Shown: positions 27,143-36,413 of the stretch, one piece after another
Position numbering within the stretch: the first letter of the stretch is position 1
Layout of the letters: each line of letters opens with the position of its first letter
Origin: Clostridiales bacterium GWF2_38_85
GTDB taxonomy: Bacteria; Bacillota; Clostridia; Oscillospirales; CAG-382
DNA: 64,000 nucleotides
Assembly: GCA_001797275.1 (NCBI GenBank)
Contig: MGOY01000025.1
Span: 1 to 64,000, forward strand
Direction of reading: 5' to 3'
Notes under the pieces: model-generated
What the model was told of the DNA's origin: nothing
Databases searched by the model: none
The model's input: the letters and a program-made list of their open reading frames with translations, nothing else
Position numbers and translations under genes: made by a program

Positions 27143-29626
27143 ATGAATTTTCACAGCATGTCTGTTACCGAAATACTGAAAGTGCTGAATACAAACACAA
27201 AGAACGGATTATCAGCAGATGAAGCACAAAAGCGATTGAGTGAAAACGGTATTAATATAATAGCAAAAATAAAAAAGCTGTCGCTTGTTAAACGCTTTGC
27301 CGAACAGCTTTCGGATAAAATGATTGTAATACTCATGCTTTCAGCAATAATTTCGGCTGTAATGGCTTATTTCACAGATAATAACTATGCTGATCCTATT
27401 ATAATAGTTGCAATTGTTTTTTTGAATGCAACTATCGGTGTTATTCAGGAAAGCAAGGCAGAAAGAGCTATTGAAGCATTGCTGAAGCTGACTTCACCAT
27501 ACACGGTTGTACTACGGGACGGACAGAAGATCAGAATACCGATTGAAGAGGTGGTCACTGGTGATATCATTTTCATCGAAAAGGGAAACTTTGTACCGGC
27601 AGATGCAAGAGTGATTGAATCCAACGAGTTGATCACCGATGAATCGGCACTCACCGGCGAATCGTACGAAGTTAATAAATATAATTATATTGCCGATGCA
27701 AACGCACACATCAGCGACAAGCATAATATGTTGTTTGCGAATACAATTATTGTCGGCGGATATGGAATTGCTGTTGTTGTCAAAACCGGAATGGACACAT
27801 ATATGGGTGGTATAGCTTCCCTACTCAGCGGCAGCGAAAGTCCGAGAACACCACTCCAGGTCAGGCTTGCGAAAACAGGTGCGATGCTTGGTAATGCTGC
27901 GTTGATAATTTGCATAATCATCTTTATTGTAGGTTCTATTAAACAAATTCCTGTTATTGAGATGTTCATCACCTCGGTTTCGCTTGCTGTCGCAGCTATT
28001 CCCGAAGGACTGCCTGCTATTGTTACGGTTATGCTTTCAATAGGAGTGCAGAGGATTGCCAAAAGTAAGGCAATAGTCCGCAAGCTTCCTGCAGTGGAAA
28101 CATTGGGTTGCTCAAATGTAATCTGTTCTGATAAAACAGGAACCTTAACACAAAATAAAATGTCTGTAATCGAAATTTTCGGAGATAAAGATAAAAGCTT
28201 ATTTTATTGCACACTTTGCAACAACAACACCAATCCAACTGAAGCGGCATTGCTTACCGCCGCAGAAGTGATGAAGATAAACATAAAACAATATACGCGG
28301 GTGAAGGAGATTCAATTCACCTCGGCACGAAAATTAATGACAACGATACATAAAACCGACAGCGGTTATCTGACAATCACCAAAGGTGCGCCTGATGTAT
28401 TGTTTACAATCTCAGATAATGCAGACCGATTCATCTATGTTGAAAAAGCGATGACCGAAAAAGCATTGCGTGTTATCGGTGTTGCAATAAGGCAAACTCA
28501 CGATATACCACAAACCCCAGAAGAAGGACTTACAATAATCGGACTTATCGGACTACTCGATCCGCCCAGGGAAGAAGTCAAGGATGCAGTTGCTTCATGC
28601 AGAGAAGCAGGTATCAAACCTGTAATGATTACCGGTGATCATAAAAACACCGCCATTGCGATTGCAAAAGCGGTAGGTATGTACAACGGGCATGCAGTAA
28701 CAGAAAAAGAACTTGAAATGATGAGCGAATCCGAATGCCGTAATGCAATAATCAATTCGAGCGTTTTCGCACGCACTACTCCTGAATACAAGGTAAAAAT
28801 CGTTACCGAGCTGCAAAAGTGCGGCTCTGTTGTTGCTATGACCGGCGATGGTATCAACGATGCACCTGCACTCAAGCAAGCAGACATAGGCTGTGCGATG
28901 GGTAGCGGTACTGATGTTGCAAAGGAGGCAGCTGATCTGGTGTTGACTGACGACAACTTTGCAACTATCGTTCAAGCTGTCAAATGTGGCAGGGGAATTT
29001 ATGAAAACATTAAAAAAGCAATCCACTTCCTGCTGTCCTGCAATATTGGCGAAATTTTCACTATCTTTGTAGCCATACTCGCTGGTCTTGCGACACCATT
29101 GACAGCAATTCAGCTGCTTTGGATAAACTTAGTGACAGACAGCTTGCCGGCTATTGCATTGGGATTGGAACCTGTATCGGCTGATGTTATGAAACGCAAA
29201 CCGATTCCAAAATCAGAAAGTCTGTTCTCAAACGGGTTGTTCACCCGAATAATCATCGAAGGTATACTTATCGGAACGCTGGCGCTGACAGCATTTTTAA
29301 TCGGACTCTTAATATTTGATGAGCTTATTATTGCAAGAACGATGTCATTTGCGGTTCTGGGATTGTCTCAACTATTTCATGCATTCAACATGAAAAGTGA
29401 AAAACCCCTGATCAAATCAAGGGTTTTGAATAATGGCTGGCTTATATTTTCCTTTATAATATGTGCAATCCTTCAAGTTGGTGTTATAATATTGCCTGCA
29501 GCAAACTCCCTACTTTCAACAGCACAGTTGAATATTGAACAATGGATTATAATAGGTCTATTATCCTTTGCACCGATACCGTTTGTTGATATTGGGAAGG
29601 TTATAATCCGAAAACTCAGGAAGTGA
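27143..29626 (+). CDS. P-type (Ca2+-type, P2A-like) cation-transporting ATPase
   Basis: ICSDKTGTLTQNKM; AAIPEGLPAIVTVMLSIGVQRIAK; GDGINDAPALKQADIG. Confidence 0.95.
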   Translation: MNFHSMSVTEILKVLNTNTKNGLSADEAQKRLSENGINIIAKIKKLSLVKRFAEQLSDKMIVILMLSAIISAVMAYFTDNNYADPIIIVAIVFLNATIGVIQESKAERAIEALLKLTSPYTVVLRDGQKIRIPIEEVVTGDIIFIEKGNFVPADARVIESNELITDESALTGESYEVNKYNYIADANAHISDKHNMLFANTIIVGGYGIAVVVKTGMDTYMGGIASLLSGSESPRTPLQVRLAKTGAMLGNAALIICIIIFIVGSIKQIPVIEMFITSVSLAVAAIPEGLPAIVTVMLSIGVQRIAKSKAIVRKLPAVETLGCSNVICSDKTGTLTQNKMSVIEIFGDKDKSLFYCTLCNNNTNPTEAALLTAAEVMKINIKQYTRVKEIQFTSARKLMTTIHKTDSGYLTITKGAPDVLFTISDNADRFIYVEKAMTEKALRVIGVAIRQTHDIPQTPEEGLTIIGLIGLLDPPREEVKDAVASCREAGIKPVMITGDHKNTAIAIAKAVGMYNGHAVTEKELEMMSESECRNAIINSSVFARTTPEYKVKIVTELQKCGSVVAMTGDGINDAPALKQADIGCAMGSGTDVAKEAADLVLTDDNFATIVQAVKCGRGIYENIKKAIHFLLSCNIGEIFTIFVAILAGLATPLTAIQLLWINLVTDSLPAIALGLEPVSADVMKRKPIPKSESLFSNGLFTRIIIEGILIGTLALTAFLIGLLIFDELIIARTMSFAVLGLSQLFHAFNMKSEKPLIKSRVLNNGWLIFSFIICAILQVGVIILPAANSLLSTAQLNIEQWIIIGLLSFAPIPFVDIGKVIIRKLRK

Positions 29627-30323
29627 TTTGTAGAATACGCTCTGATCTGTATGTAATGTCATTGATAGCATCGCTTCCAAGCCTTTTATTTATAAATGAT
29701 AAAGCTTCTTCTATTTCCATACACTTGATCGGTGCTGAATGTGAGTCGGTGCCAATTGATGATATATAGCCTTTTTCTATAAAATGAAGCAACTTTTTTT
29801 TGTACTCATGCTGTGTCAGTGAGGTTAGATTTATTTGTGTAAGACAACCAAGATCAATAAATTTATTTAGTATCTTTTCATCAAGCAAAAAATCGTATCT
29901 CTCGATATGTGCAAGCACAGGAATAACACTGAAATCATTCATCAATCTGCAAACATATTGATACGTCTGTTCACTGTATCCTTTGCTATCAGGCAACTCA
30001 GTTAAAATATAGTTGGTTTTGTTCAAGCAAAGCCCATTGATATCCGAATAGTTAAATATCTGAGGCGTCAGATAAAGTTCACAACCAAGATATATATGTG
30101 GTAATTCGCTCTTACCTTCAAGTGCTATAACAAACTTTTTTATAGCTTTCTCACGCTCAATATAATAATTAGATAACGAAATTTTATGAGGATAGAAATG
30201 TGACGTTAGCACAACACTGTCAAACCCGGCTGTTTTTAATTGACACAGCATGTCCAATGACATAGAGGCAGACCTCGAACCGTCATCAAACTCAGGTATT
30301 ATATGTGTATGCAGATCAATCAT
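29616..30323 (-). CDS. CpsB/CapC-type tyrosine-protein phosphatase
   Basis: MIDLHTHIIPEFDDGSRS; LTSHFYPH; VLAHIERYDF; IGTDSHS. Confidence 0.92.
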   Translation of the reverse strand: MIDLHTHIIPEFDDGSRSASMSLDMLCQLKTAGFDSVVLTSHFYPHKISLSNYYIEREKAIKKFVIALEGKSELPHIYLGCELYLTPQIFNYSDINGLCLNKTNYILTELPDSKGYSEQTYQYVCRLMNDFSVIPVLAHIERYDFLLDEKILNKFIDLGCLTQINLTSLTQHEYKKKLLHFIEKGYISSIGTDSHSAPIKCMEIEEALSFINKRLGSDAINDITYRSERILQITS

Positions 30324-30330
30324 AAAACTA

Positions 30331-30441
30331 TATTATACTATTCTCGATTTAAAAACTTAGATAAAATTCAAGAAAAAAGCTTTGATTTATGTTTTTCTCG
30401 TTGAATTTTGTTGTAATGTTTTATGAGAGAATAGTATTATA
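30331..30441. repeat. Family-2 MITE-like palindromic repeat, copy 1
   Basis: TATTATACTATTCTCGATTTAAAAACTTAGATAAAATTCAAGAAAAA...TTTTTCTCGTTGAATTTTGTTGTAATGTTTTATGAGAGAATAGTATTATA. Confidence 0.85.
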
Positions 30442-30462
30442 CCCCCCCGTAATTTATTAATA

Positions 30463-31143
30463 TTATTTATACTTATATTTATATTTATAATATTTTTTAT
30501 TTATATCTTCAACACCATTGAGAATTATACCGAATATTTTTGCATTGATAAACTCAAGGCTGTCTATTGCTTTTTTAAGATCATTATGGGTAGTCTGGTT
30601 TTGCTTAACAACTAATACGACACCATCAGAAATTCTTACAAGCGGAAGTGCATCCGCAACGATATTAAGAGGTGGTGAATCAAGTATTATATAATCGTAT
30701 TCTTTAGATAACTCATCAAGCAGTCTCGCTGTATATTCACTTGCTAATATTTCAGACGGATTTGGAACCTGAAGTCCTGCGGTCAGGACATGAAGCCCTG
30801 TGTACTTTGTTTCGCGGATGGCAACACTATATTTCTCCATACCGCTGATAACATTTGTCAATCCCGGTACGTTAGGAATATTTAAAACCTTATGAATTTT
30901 TGATTTTCTAAGATCACAGTCAATAATTAGAACCTTCATATATGCCTGTGCCATTGAAATTGCAAGGTTCATACTTGTTGTTGTTTTACCTTCAGACGGA
31001 AGCGAGCTTGTGATTACTATTCTTTTGCAGCCTTCTTTAATTACTGATAAAAATATATTTGTTCTAATTGTTTTATATGATTCCTGAACCGCAAAAAGAT
31101 TTATACTTTGTAGCTCTGCAGTATCTTTTATGTTATCTGCCAT
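30463..31143 (-). CDS. CpsD/CapB-type BY-kinase
   Basis: ITSSLPSEGKTTTSMNLAISMAQ (Walker A), VLIIDCDLRKSK, YIILDSPPLNIVADA; C-terminal KKYYKYKYKYK tyrosine cluster. Confidence 0.93.
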   Translation of the reverse strand: MADNIKDTAELQSINLFAVQESYKTIRTNIFLSVIKEGCKRIVITSSLPSEGKTTTSMNLAISMAQAYMKVLIIDCDLRKSKIHKVLNIPNVPGLTNVISGMEKYSVAIRETKYTGLHVLTAGLQVPNPSEILASEYTARLLDELSKEYDYIILDSPPLNIVADALPLVRISDGVVLVVKQNQTTHNDLKKAIDSLEFINAKIFGIILNGVEDINKKYYKYKYKYK

Positions 31144-31840
31144 TTGCTGTGCTTCCCTTTCCTGATTTAACATCATTATAGAATAACGGTACTCCACCTA
31201 ATACCGGGAGGTGATATTTTGCAGTAATATCATCAGCACCTTTAATTCTGACATCAAATATTTCCTTAAGGAATACAAGTCCAAATGAGAATATTATTCC
31301 CAGAAGTGCACCTATTATAGTATTGTTTCTGACATTCGGTGAAATAGGACGGTTAACTCTTTCCTGGATTGCTGTTTCAACGATTCCAACATTTGATTCT
31401 TTATCAAACTCTGAGATACGCTGAGGTGCATTTGTTGTTATTGCGTTTGCTAATATATATAAATCTGACGGTTCCTTGCCTGTAATGGTTATTTCAAAAA
31501 CCTCGGTATTGTTTATGATCAAATAACTGATCATAGATTTCAACTGTGACGGTTTATACTTATCGGAAATAGAAGCATCAACATTATTTAATACTTGTTC
31601 ACAAAAAGCTTGGGTATCGAGAAAGTATATATAGGTCTGCGTTACTTTCCGTAATTGATCTATTGTAACAGTAGTATTTACCGGTGTATCGACATATAAT
31701 ATGACCTGTGCTTGATATGTTGGCGTTATGAAAAAGTTTGTTATTATAAATGCCAGTGCAGAAAACAGAACTGCAACGATCAATATAAATATTATATTTT
31801 TCTTTAAAATTTCATAAAGCTTTTCGACAGTAATTTCCAT
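31133..31840 (-). CDS. Wzz/CapA-type chain-length determinant / kinase adaptor
   Basis: N- and C-terminal TM segments, PTYQAQVILYVD, NRPISPNVRNNTIIGALLGIIFSFGLVFL. Confidence 0.9.
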   Translation of the reverse strand: MEITVEKLYEILKKNIIFILIVAVLFSALAFIITNFFITPTYQAQVILYVDTPVNTTVTIDQLRKVTQTYIYFLDTQAFCEQVLNNVDASISDKYKPSQLKSMISYLIINNTEVFEITITGKEPSDLYILANAITTNAPQRISEFDKESNVGIVETAIQERVNRPISPNVRNNTIIGALLGIIFSFGLVFLKEIFDVRIKGADDITAKYHLPVLGGVPLFYNDVKSGKGSTANGR

Positions 31841-31913
31841 TTCATAACCTCGCTTTTTAAAATCAATTAAGTTTAGCACATCTTACTGATTATGTCAATA
31901 CAAAATAATCAAA

Positions 31914-32021
31914 CTATATTAAACAAACAAATGAATTACATCAGCCATTCGTTGAAAATTCTTTGATTTTTGAGTTTTTATCGAATGATCAAGTCAATAT
32001 TCATTTGTTTGTTTAATATAG
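31914..32021. repeat. Family-1 MITE-like palindromic repeat, copy C
   Basis: Perfect 23-bp terminal inverted repeats CTATATTAAACAAACAAATGAAT...ATTCATTTGTTTGTTTAATATAG. Confidence 0.92.
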
Positions 32022-33932
32022 CACCTCAGCTATAACTTTTTCTGAAGCTTCCGAATTTGTGAGCTTTGATTTACCATTATTATGATTAAAGGTATCAACG
32101 GCTTTTTCAAGAACTGCAACAACATTATCGCTATTGTTTGATTCAGCCATACCAATCAGCTCGTTGAATTGAAGTAAAAACCTATCAGTATTAATTATTT
32201 CCTGACATTCAACAAAAATTTTGCCGTTACAGGTTTTTTCAAGCTTTTTGTTTGATATCAACAATTCTTCATACAACTTTTCACCCGGTCTGAGCCCAAT
32301 AAATTTAATATCAATATCCTTATATGGCTCAAGTCCGTTCAAGTGTATCAGGTTATATGCAAGGTCGACTATCTTTACCGGTTCACCCATGTCAAGTACA
32401 TATATTTCACCACCGTCTGCTATTGCTGCAGCTTCCAGAACGAGTGACACAGCTTCGGGTATTGTCATAAAATATCTTATTATATCGGGATGTGTTATTG
32501 TTACAGGCCCGTTATTTTCGATCTGCTTTGTAAACAGCGGTATAACCGAGCCGTTTGAACCGAGTACATTCCCAAACCTGACTGCTGCATATTTGGTATA
32601 CTCTGAAACCTGAGTAAAGTATTGAAGAATTATCTCACAGAATCTTTTTGTCGCACCCATAACATTGGTCGGATTAACTGCTTTATCACTCGAAATCAAA
32701 ACAAATTTTTCACATCTGTATTTATTCGCAAGATATGCGGTGTTATATGTCCCAATAATATTATTTTTAACCGCTTCTTCCGGATCGGTTTCCATCAGTG
32801 GGACATGCTTATGAGCTGCTGCATGGAAAACAACATCGGGTTTATACTGGATAAATATCGAATCAAGTTTCTTGACATCTCTGACCGAAGCAATACGAAC
32901 AACTAAAGTCTCAATGTTACCATATTTCCTGATTAATTCCTGCTGAATATCATAAGCATTGTTTTCATATATATCAACAATAATCAGCTTTTTCGGATTG
33001 AATATCATAATTTGACGACACAGCTCGCTTCCGATAGAACCACCCCCACCTGTTACCAGACAAACCTTATCACTGATAAAACTCTTGCAGCATTCGCATT
33101 CAATTTTTGTAACTTCTCTACCGAGTAGATCTTCGATTCTTATATTTCTGATCTGCTGAGTTACTGGACGATCATCAAGTAGTTTTTGGACGTTCGGGAT
33201 TATTTTTACCTTACAGCCAGAGTGTGAAGCCAACTGCATAATTTCTTGGATTCTGTCCTTTGTTGCCGAAGGCATTGCAATAATTATTGTCTTTGCATTC
33301 AACTTTTCGCATATTTCCTTTATATTTGCAATAGGACCATAAACATTGATTCCCCTGATTTTTCTCGATATTTTATTAATATCGTCATCAACGACACCGA
33401 CAATCCTGTATTCGCTTTTTGGAGAAATCAGCTCCTGCAGTATGATATTACATGCCTGCCCGGCACCGATAATGACTGTGGGAGTAACCTCGTATGCTTT
33501 ATCCATACTCAGATGAAGATTAATAGCATCAAAAATTATGCGATATGCCATTCTTATGCCGACAGCATATACAATATAAAAGAAAAACATCATAAAATAG
33601 AAAGGCTGATACCTAAATAAATTAACAAAGGTGTTAATAATGTTAATAACTAAAAGTCCAATTGTTATTGATATCATCATTGGCAGATAATCGACTATCC
33701 GCGCATATCTCCATATACTACGGTATATTCCGAATATAAGCATGATCAACGGAATTATAACTATTACCTCAAGTAGAACCCAGTTGAATTCGTTATGCGA
33801 AAAATTTTTCATTGAAGTTCTCAAAAAATATGCTACGATATATGCACATATTGCAGCAGCCGCTGCGTCTAATAAAAACAATATAGCTTTTCTTAGCCTG
33901 AAAAGCCCAAGTGTTTTTGTTATTTCCTTCAT
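32013..33932 (-). CDS. CapD-like membrane-anchored nucleoside-diphosphate-sugar epimerase/dehydratase
   Basis: N-term TM helices; VCLVTGGGGSIGSELCRQI; HAAAHKHVPLME; SSDKAVNPTNVMGATKR; LRPGEKLYEELL. Confidence 0.95.
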   Translation of the reverse strand: MKEITKTLGLFRLRKAILFLLDAAAAAICAYIVAYFLRTSMKNFSHNEFNWVLLEVIVIIPLIMLIFGIYRSIWRYARIVDYLPMMISITIGLLVINIINTFVNLFRYQPFYFMMFFFYIVYAVGIRMAYRIIFDAINLHLSMDKAYEVTPTVIIGAGQACNIILQELISPKSEYRIVGVVDDDINKISRKIRGINVYGPIANIKEICEKLNAKTIIIAMPSATKDRIQEIMQLASHSGCKVKIIPNVQKLLDDRPVTQQIRNIRIEDLLGREVTKIECECCKSFISDKVCLVTGGGGSIGSELCRQIMIFNPKKLIIVDIYENNAYDIQQELIRKYGNIETLVVRIASVRDVKKLDSIFIQYKPDVVFHAAAHKHVPLMETDPEEAVKNNIIGTYNTAYLANKYRCEKFVLISSDKAVNPTNVMGATKRFCEIILQYFTQVSEYTKYAAVRFGNVLGSNGSVIPLFTKQIENNGPVTITHPDIIRYFMTIPEAVSLVLEAAAIADGGEIYVLDMGEPVKIVDLAYNLIHLNGLEPYKDIDIKFIGLRPGEKLYEELLISNKKLEKTCNGKIFVECQEIINTDRFLLQFNELIGMAESNNSDNVVAVLEKAVDTFNHNNGKSKLTNSEASEKVIAEVLY

Positions 33933-33989
33933 GCCCGAACCCCCACTGTGTGTTTGTGAAATTTTTATATCCGTTAATGACCATTGTTA

Positions 33990-35030
33990 TTATTTAGATA
34001 TGTAAACAACCTTTTTCTCTTCGGCAGATCTATATATTGCAAGAATAATATCGACACATTTTCTGCCTTCGGCACAGTCAATCATCGGTTTTCTGTCTTC
34101 TTTTATTGCGTTAACCATATCTTCAATCTGCAGCATATGTCCATCGGGTGAAATTGCTGTTGGAGTATGTGCGGCAGAAAATCTGATAGGAGTTATAACC
34201 AAATCCTCTTCGTTGGCACTGGTTTCTATATCCCATCTGACAATCAAATTTTCTTCAAGCGATATTGTGCCTTTGTCACCGTGTATGTTCAAAAGTCTCG
34301 GATATCCGGGATAAACCGAAGTTGTTGCTTCAATAACTCCTGTTGCGCCGCTTTCAAACTCAAGGACACATACAAGTGTATCTTCAACCTCGATATTGCG
34401 GGCAAGTGTTTTTGAATAAGCAAATACCGATTTTACATCACCTGCCATGTACATAAGCAGATCAACACCGTGAATACCCTGGTTCATCAAGGCGCCACCG
34501 CCATCTATTGCCTTGGTTCCGCGCCATTTAGAGCTGTCATAATACTGTTGTGTACGGCTGTATTTCATGTAAACATCTGCGCAAACAATTCTGCCCAGTA
34601 TGCCTTCATTTATTGCAGTCTTGACTTTTCTGATTGAACGATAAAAGCGGGATTGAAGAATACAGGCTGCTTTAATATTTTTCTCCTCACATGCCTGTTC
34701 GACAGCATCTAATTGTTCCTTTGTAATCCCGAGAGGTTTTTCAATAACAAGGTGCTTGCCTGCTTTTGCTGCAGCAATTGCAGCTTCGGCATGAAGACCA
34801 CTGGGTGTACAGATACATACAACATTAACCTCAGGGCATTTTAATACCTCATCGAAATCCTTAAATGCGTAAGTTTCATGTTCATCGGCAAATGCCTTTG
34901 CTCTCTCATATTTATTATCAGCAACACCGACAAGTGTTGCGCTGTCTGAAAGCTCGAATATTGCTGCTGAATGGTAATTTGCAACGACACCGCAGCCTAA
35001 AATCGCAAAACCTATCTTTTTATCCTTCAT
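33990..35030 (-). CDS. Gfo/Idh/MocA family oxidoreductase
   Basis: IGFAILGCGVVANYHSAAI; VCICTPSGLHAEAAIAAAKAGKHLVIEKPLGIT; start taken at the ATG 35030 behind AAAGGA. Confidence 0.94.
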   Translation of the reverse strand: MKDKKIGFAILGCGVVANYHSAAIFELSDSATLVGVADNKYERAKAFADEHETYAFKDFDEVLKCPEVNVVCICTPSGLHAEAAIAAAKAGKHLVIEKPLGITKEQLDAVEQACEEKNIKAACILQSRFYRSIRKVKTAINEGILGRIVCADVYMKYSRTQQYYDSSKWRGTKAIDGGGALMNQGIHGVDLLMYMAGDVKSVFAYSKTLARNIEVEDTLVCVLEFESGATGVIEATTSVYPGYPRLLNIHGDKGTISLEENLIVRWDIETSANEEDLVITPIRFSAAHTPTAISPDGHMLQIEDMVNAIKEDRKPMIDCAEGRKCVDIILAIYRSAEEKKVVYISK

Positions 35031-35060
35031 ATTTATAACCATTCCTTTCGTCATTGCGCG

Positions 35061-35171
35061 GAGTTCTGAGCTGGTTTTGCGAAGCAAAATTTACGTCATA
35101 CTGTCCACCGCATAACTTGTAATGCGGGCGTAAAAGGCACAAAACTCTTTGTCTGAAAGTTTACTTTCAAA
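35061..35171 (-). promoter_or_regulatory. Structured leader (3WJ-like module) upstream of the Gfo/Idh gene
   Basis: On minus strand: TGAAAGTaaACTTTCA hairpin, outer GAGTTTTG/CAGAACTC, hairpin TTTACG[CCGCAT..ATGCGG]CGTAAA, hairpin TTTTGCttcGCAAAA, then GAAAGGAATGGTTATAAAT-ATG. Confidence 0.55.
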
Positions 35172-35182
35172 TTTAACCTACC

Positions 35183-36412
35183 TTACTGTCCTCTTATTAT
35201 ATCTCCAACTTTTGCACTTTCAATTTTTGTGTAAAACATCATTTGAGGATGTGGAGTGTTTTCAATCGGGTTCATTTCGTTATCATAGAGTTCGTTTATC
35301 TTTATTTCTCTTGCTGTTTTTGAGGGTGAAAGCAGGCATACTGTGTCACCCAAACAAAGCTTATTCCGCTGAAAGCAAAGTGCCATTCCGGTTTTGGGAT
35401 TATATTCCTCAATTGTTGAGAGGAATGCTTTTTCCTTTATATATTCATTTACAGTGCAAATTTGTGCTTTATCGAGCGGTGAGGTGTAGAAATACCCGGT
35501 GTCGTATTCTCTATGGCTGACACTTGCAATTTCTTTAAAATATGCTGTGTTCACCGGAGCATCGGGGTTGTTCACGTAATCGGTCAATGCCATTCTGTAG
35601 GCATTTGTTACCGCTGCAGTATAATATGCGCTCTTTACCCTGCCCTCGATCTTAAGTGAATTTACACCTGATTTAACAAGAACACCAATATGTTCAATCA
35701 TACATAAATCCCTTGACGACAGTATATGCGTACCTTCGTCATTTTGTTCAATCGGAATCGGAAATTCAGACCTTTTTTCTTCAACAAGTTGATATTTCCA
35801 ACGGCAGGGTTGAGTACATTGACCGTTGTTTGCATTTCTTCCTGTAAAGTAATTGGACAGCAAGCATCTACCTGAGTATGATACACACATTGCACCGTGT
35901 ACAAAAACCTCAAGCTCAAGACTTTCGGGCGTGTTCTTTCTTATATATGTTATTTCCTCAAGCGAAAGCTCTCTCGCCAGGACTATTCTTTTGATTCCGT
36001 ATTTATGCCAGAACAGACAAGTTTCGGTGTTTATTGTACTTGCCTGGGTTGACAGGTGCAGAACTGCATCGGGATTTATGTTTTTCAACAGCTCCATAAC
36101 CCCAATATCCGCAACTATATATGCATCAACCGCAAGTTCTTTCAACTGTGTTATCAACTCACGCAGCTCGCCAAATTCTCTGTCCCGTGGCATTACATTC
36201 AGTGTAACATACAGCTTTGCTCCGCTGGTGTGGGCATATTCAATTCCCTCTCTCAGTTCTTCGGTAGTAAAGTTGTCTGCAGCAGCACGCATACCGAAGC
36301 GTTTTAACCCGACATACACCGCATTGCAACCATAGTTGACAGCATATCTGAGCTTTTCAAGATTCCCGGCGGGAGATAATAATTCAGGTAATACTATTTT
36401 ACTGTTGCCCAT
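35183..36412 (-). CDS. U32 family peptidase
   Basis: LPELLSPAGNLEKLRYAVNYGCNAVYVGLKRFGMRA; SGRCLLSNYFTGRNANNGQCTQPCRW. Confidence 0.95.
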   Translation of the reverse strand: MGNSKIVLPELLSPAGNLEKLRYAVNYGCNAVYVGLKRFGMRAAADNFTTEELREGIEYAHTSGAKLYVTLNVMPRDREFGELRELITQLKELAVDAYIVADIGVMELLKNINPDAVLHLSTQASTINTETCLFWHKYGIKRIVLARELSLEEITYIRKNTPESLELEVFVHGAMCVSYSGRCLLSNYFTGRNANNGQCTQPCRWKYQLVEEKRSEFPIPIEQNDEGTHILSSRDLCMIEHIGVLVKSGVNSLKIEGRVKSAYYTAAVTNAYRMALTDYVNNPDAPVNTAYFKEIASVSHREYDTGYFYTSPLDKAQICTVNEYIKEKAFLSTIEEYNPKTGMALCFQRNKLCLGDTVCLLSPSKTAREIKINELYDNEMNPIENTPHPQMMFYTKIESAKVGDIIRGQ

Positions 36413-36413
36413 C

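Noticed and set aside
28595-29026. ORFs antisense to the P-type ATPase
   Set aside because: Shadow ORFs, no RBS or domain support.
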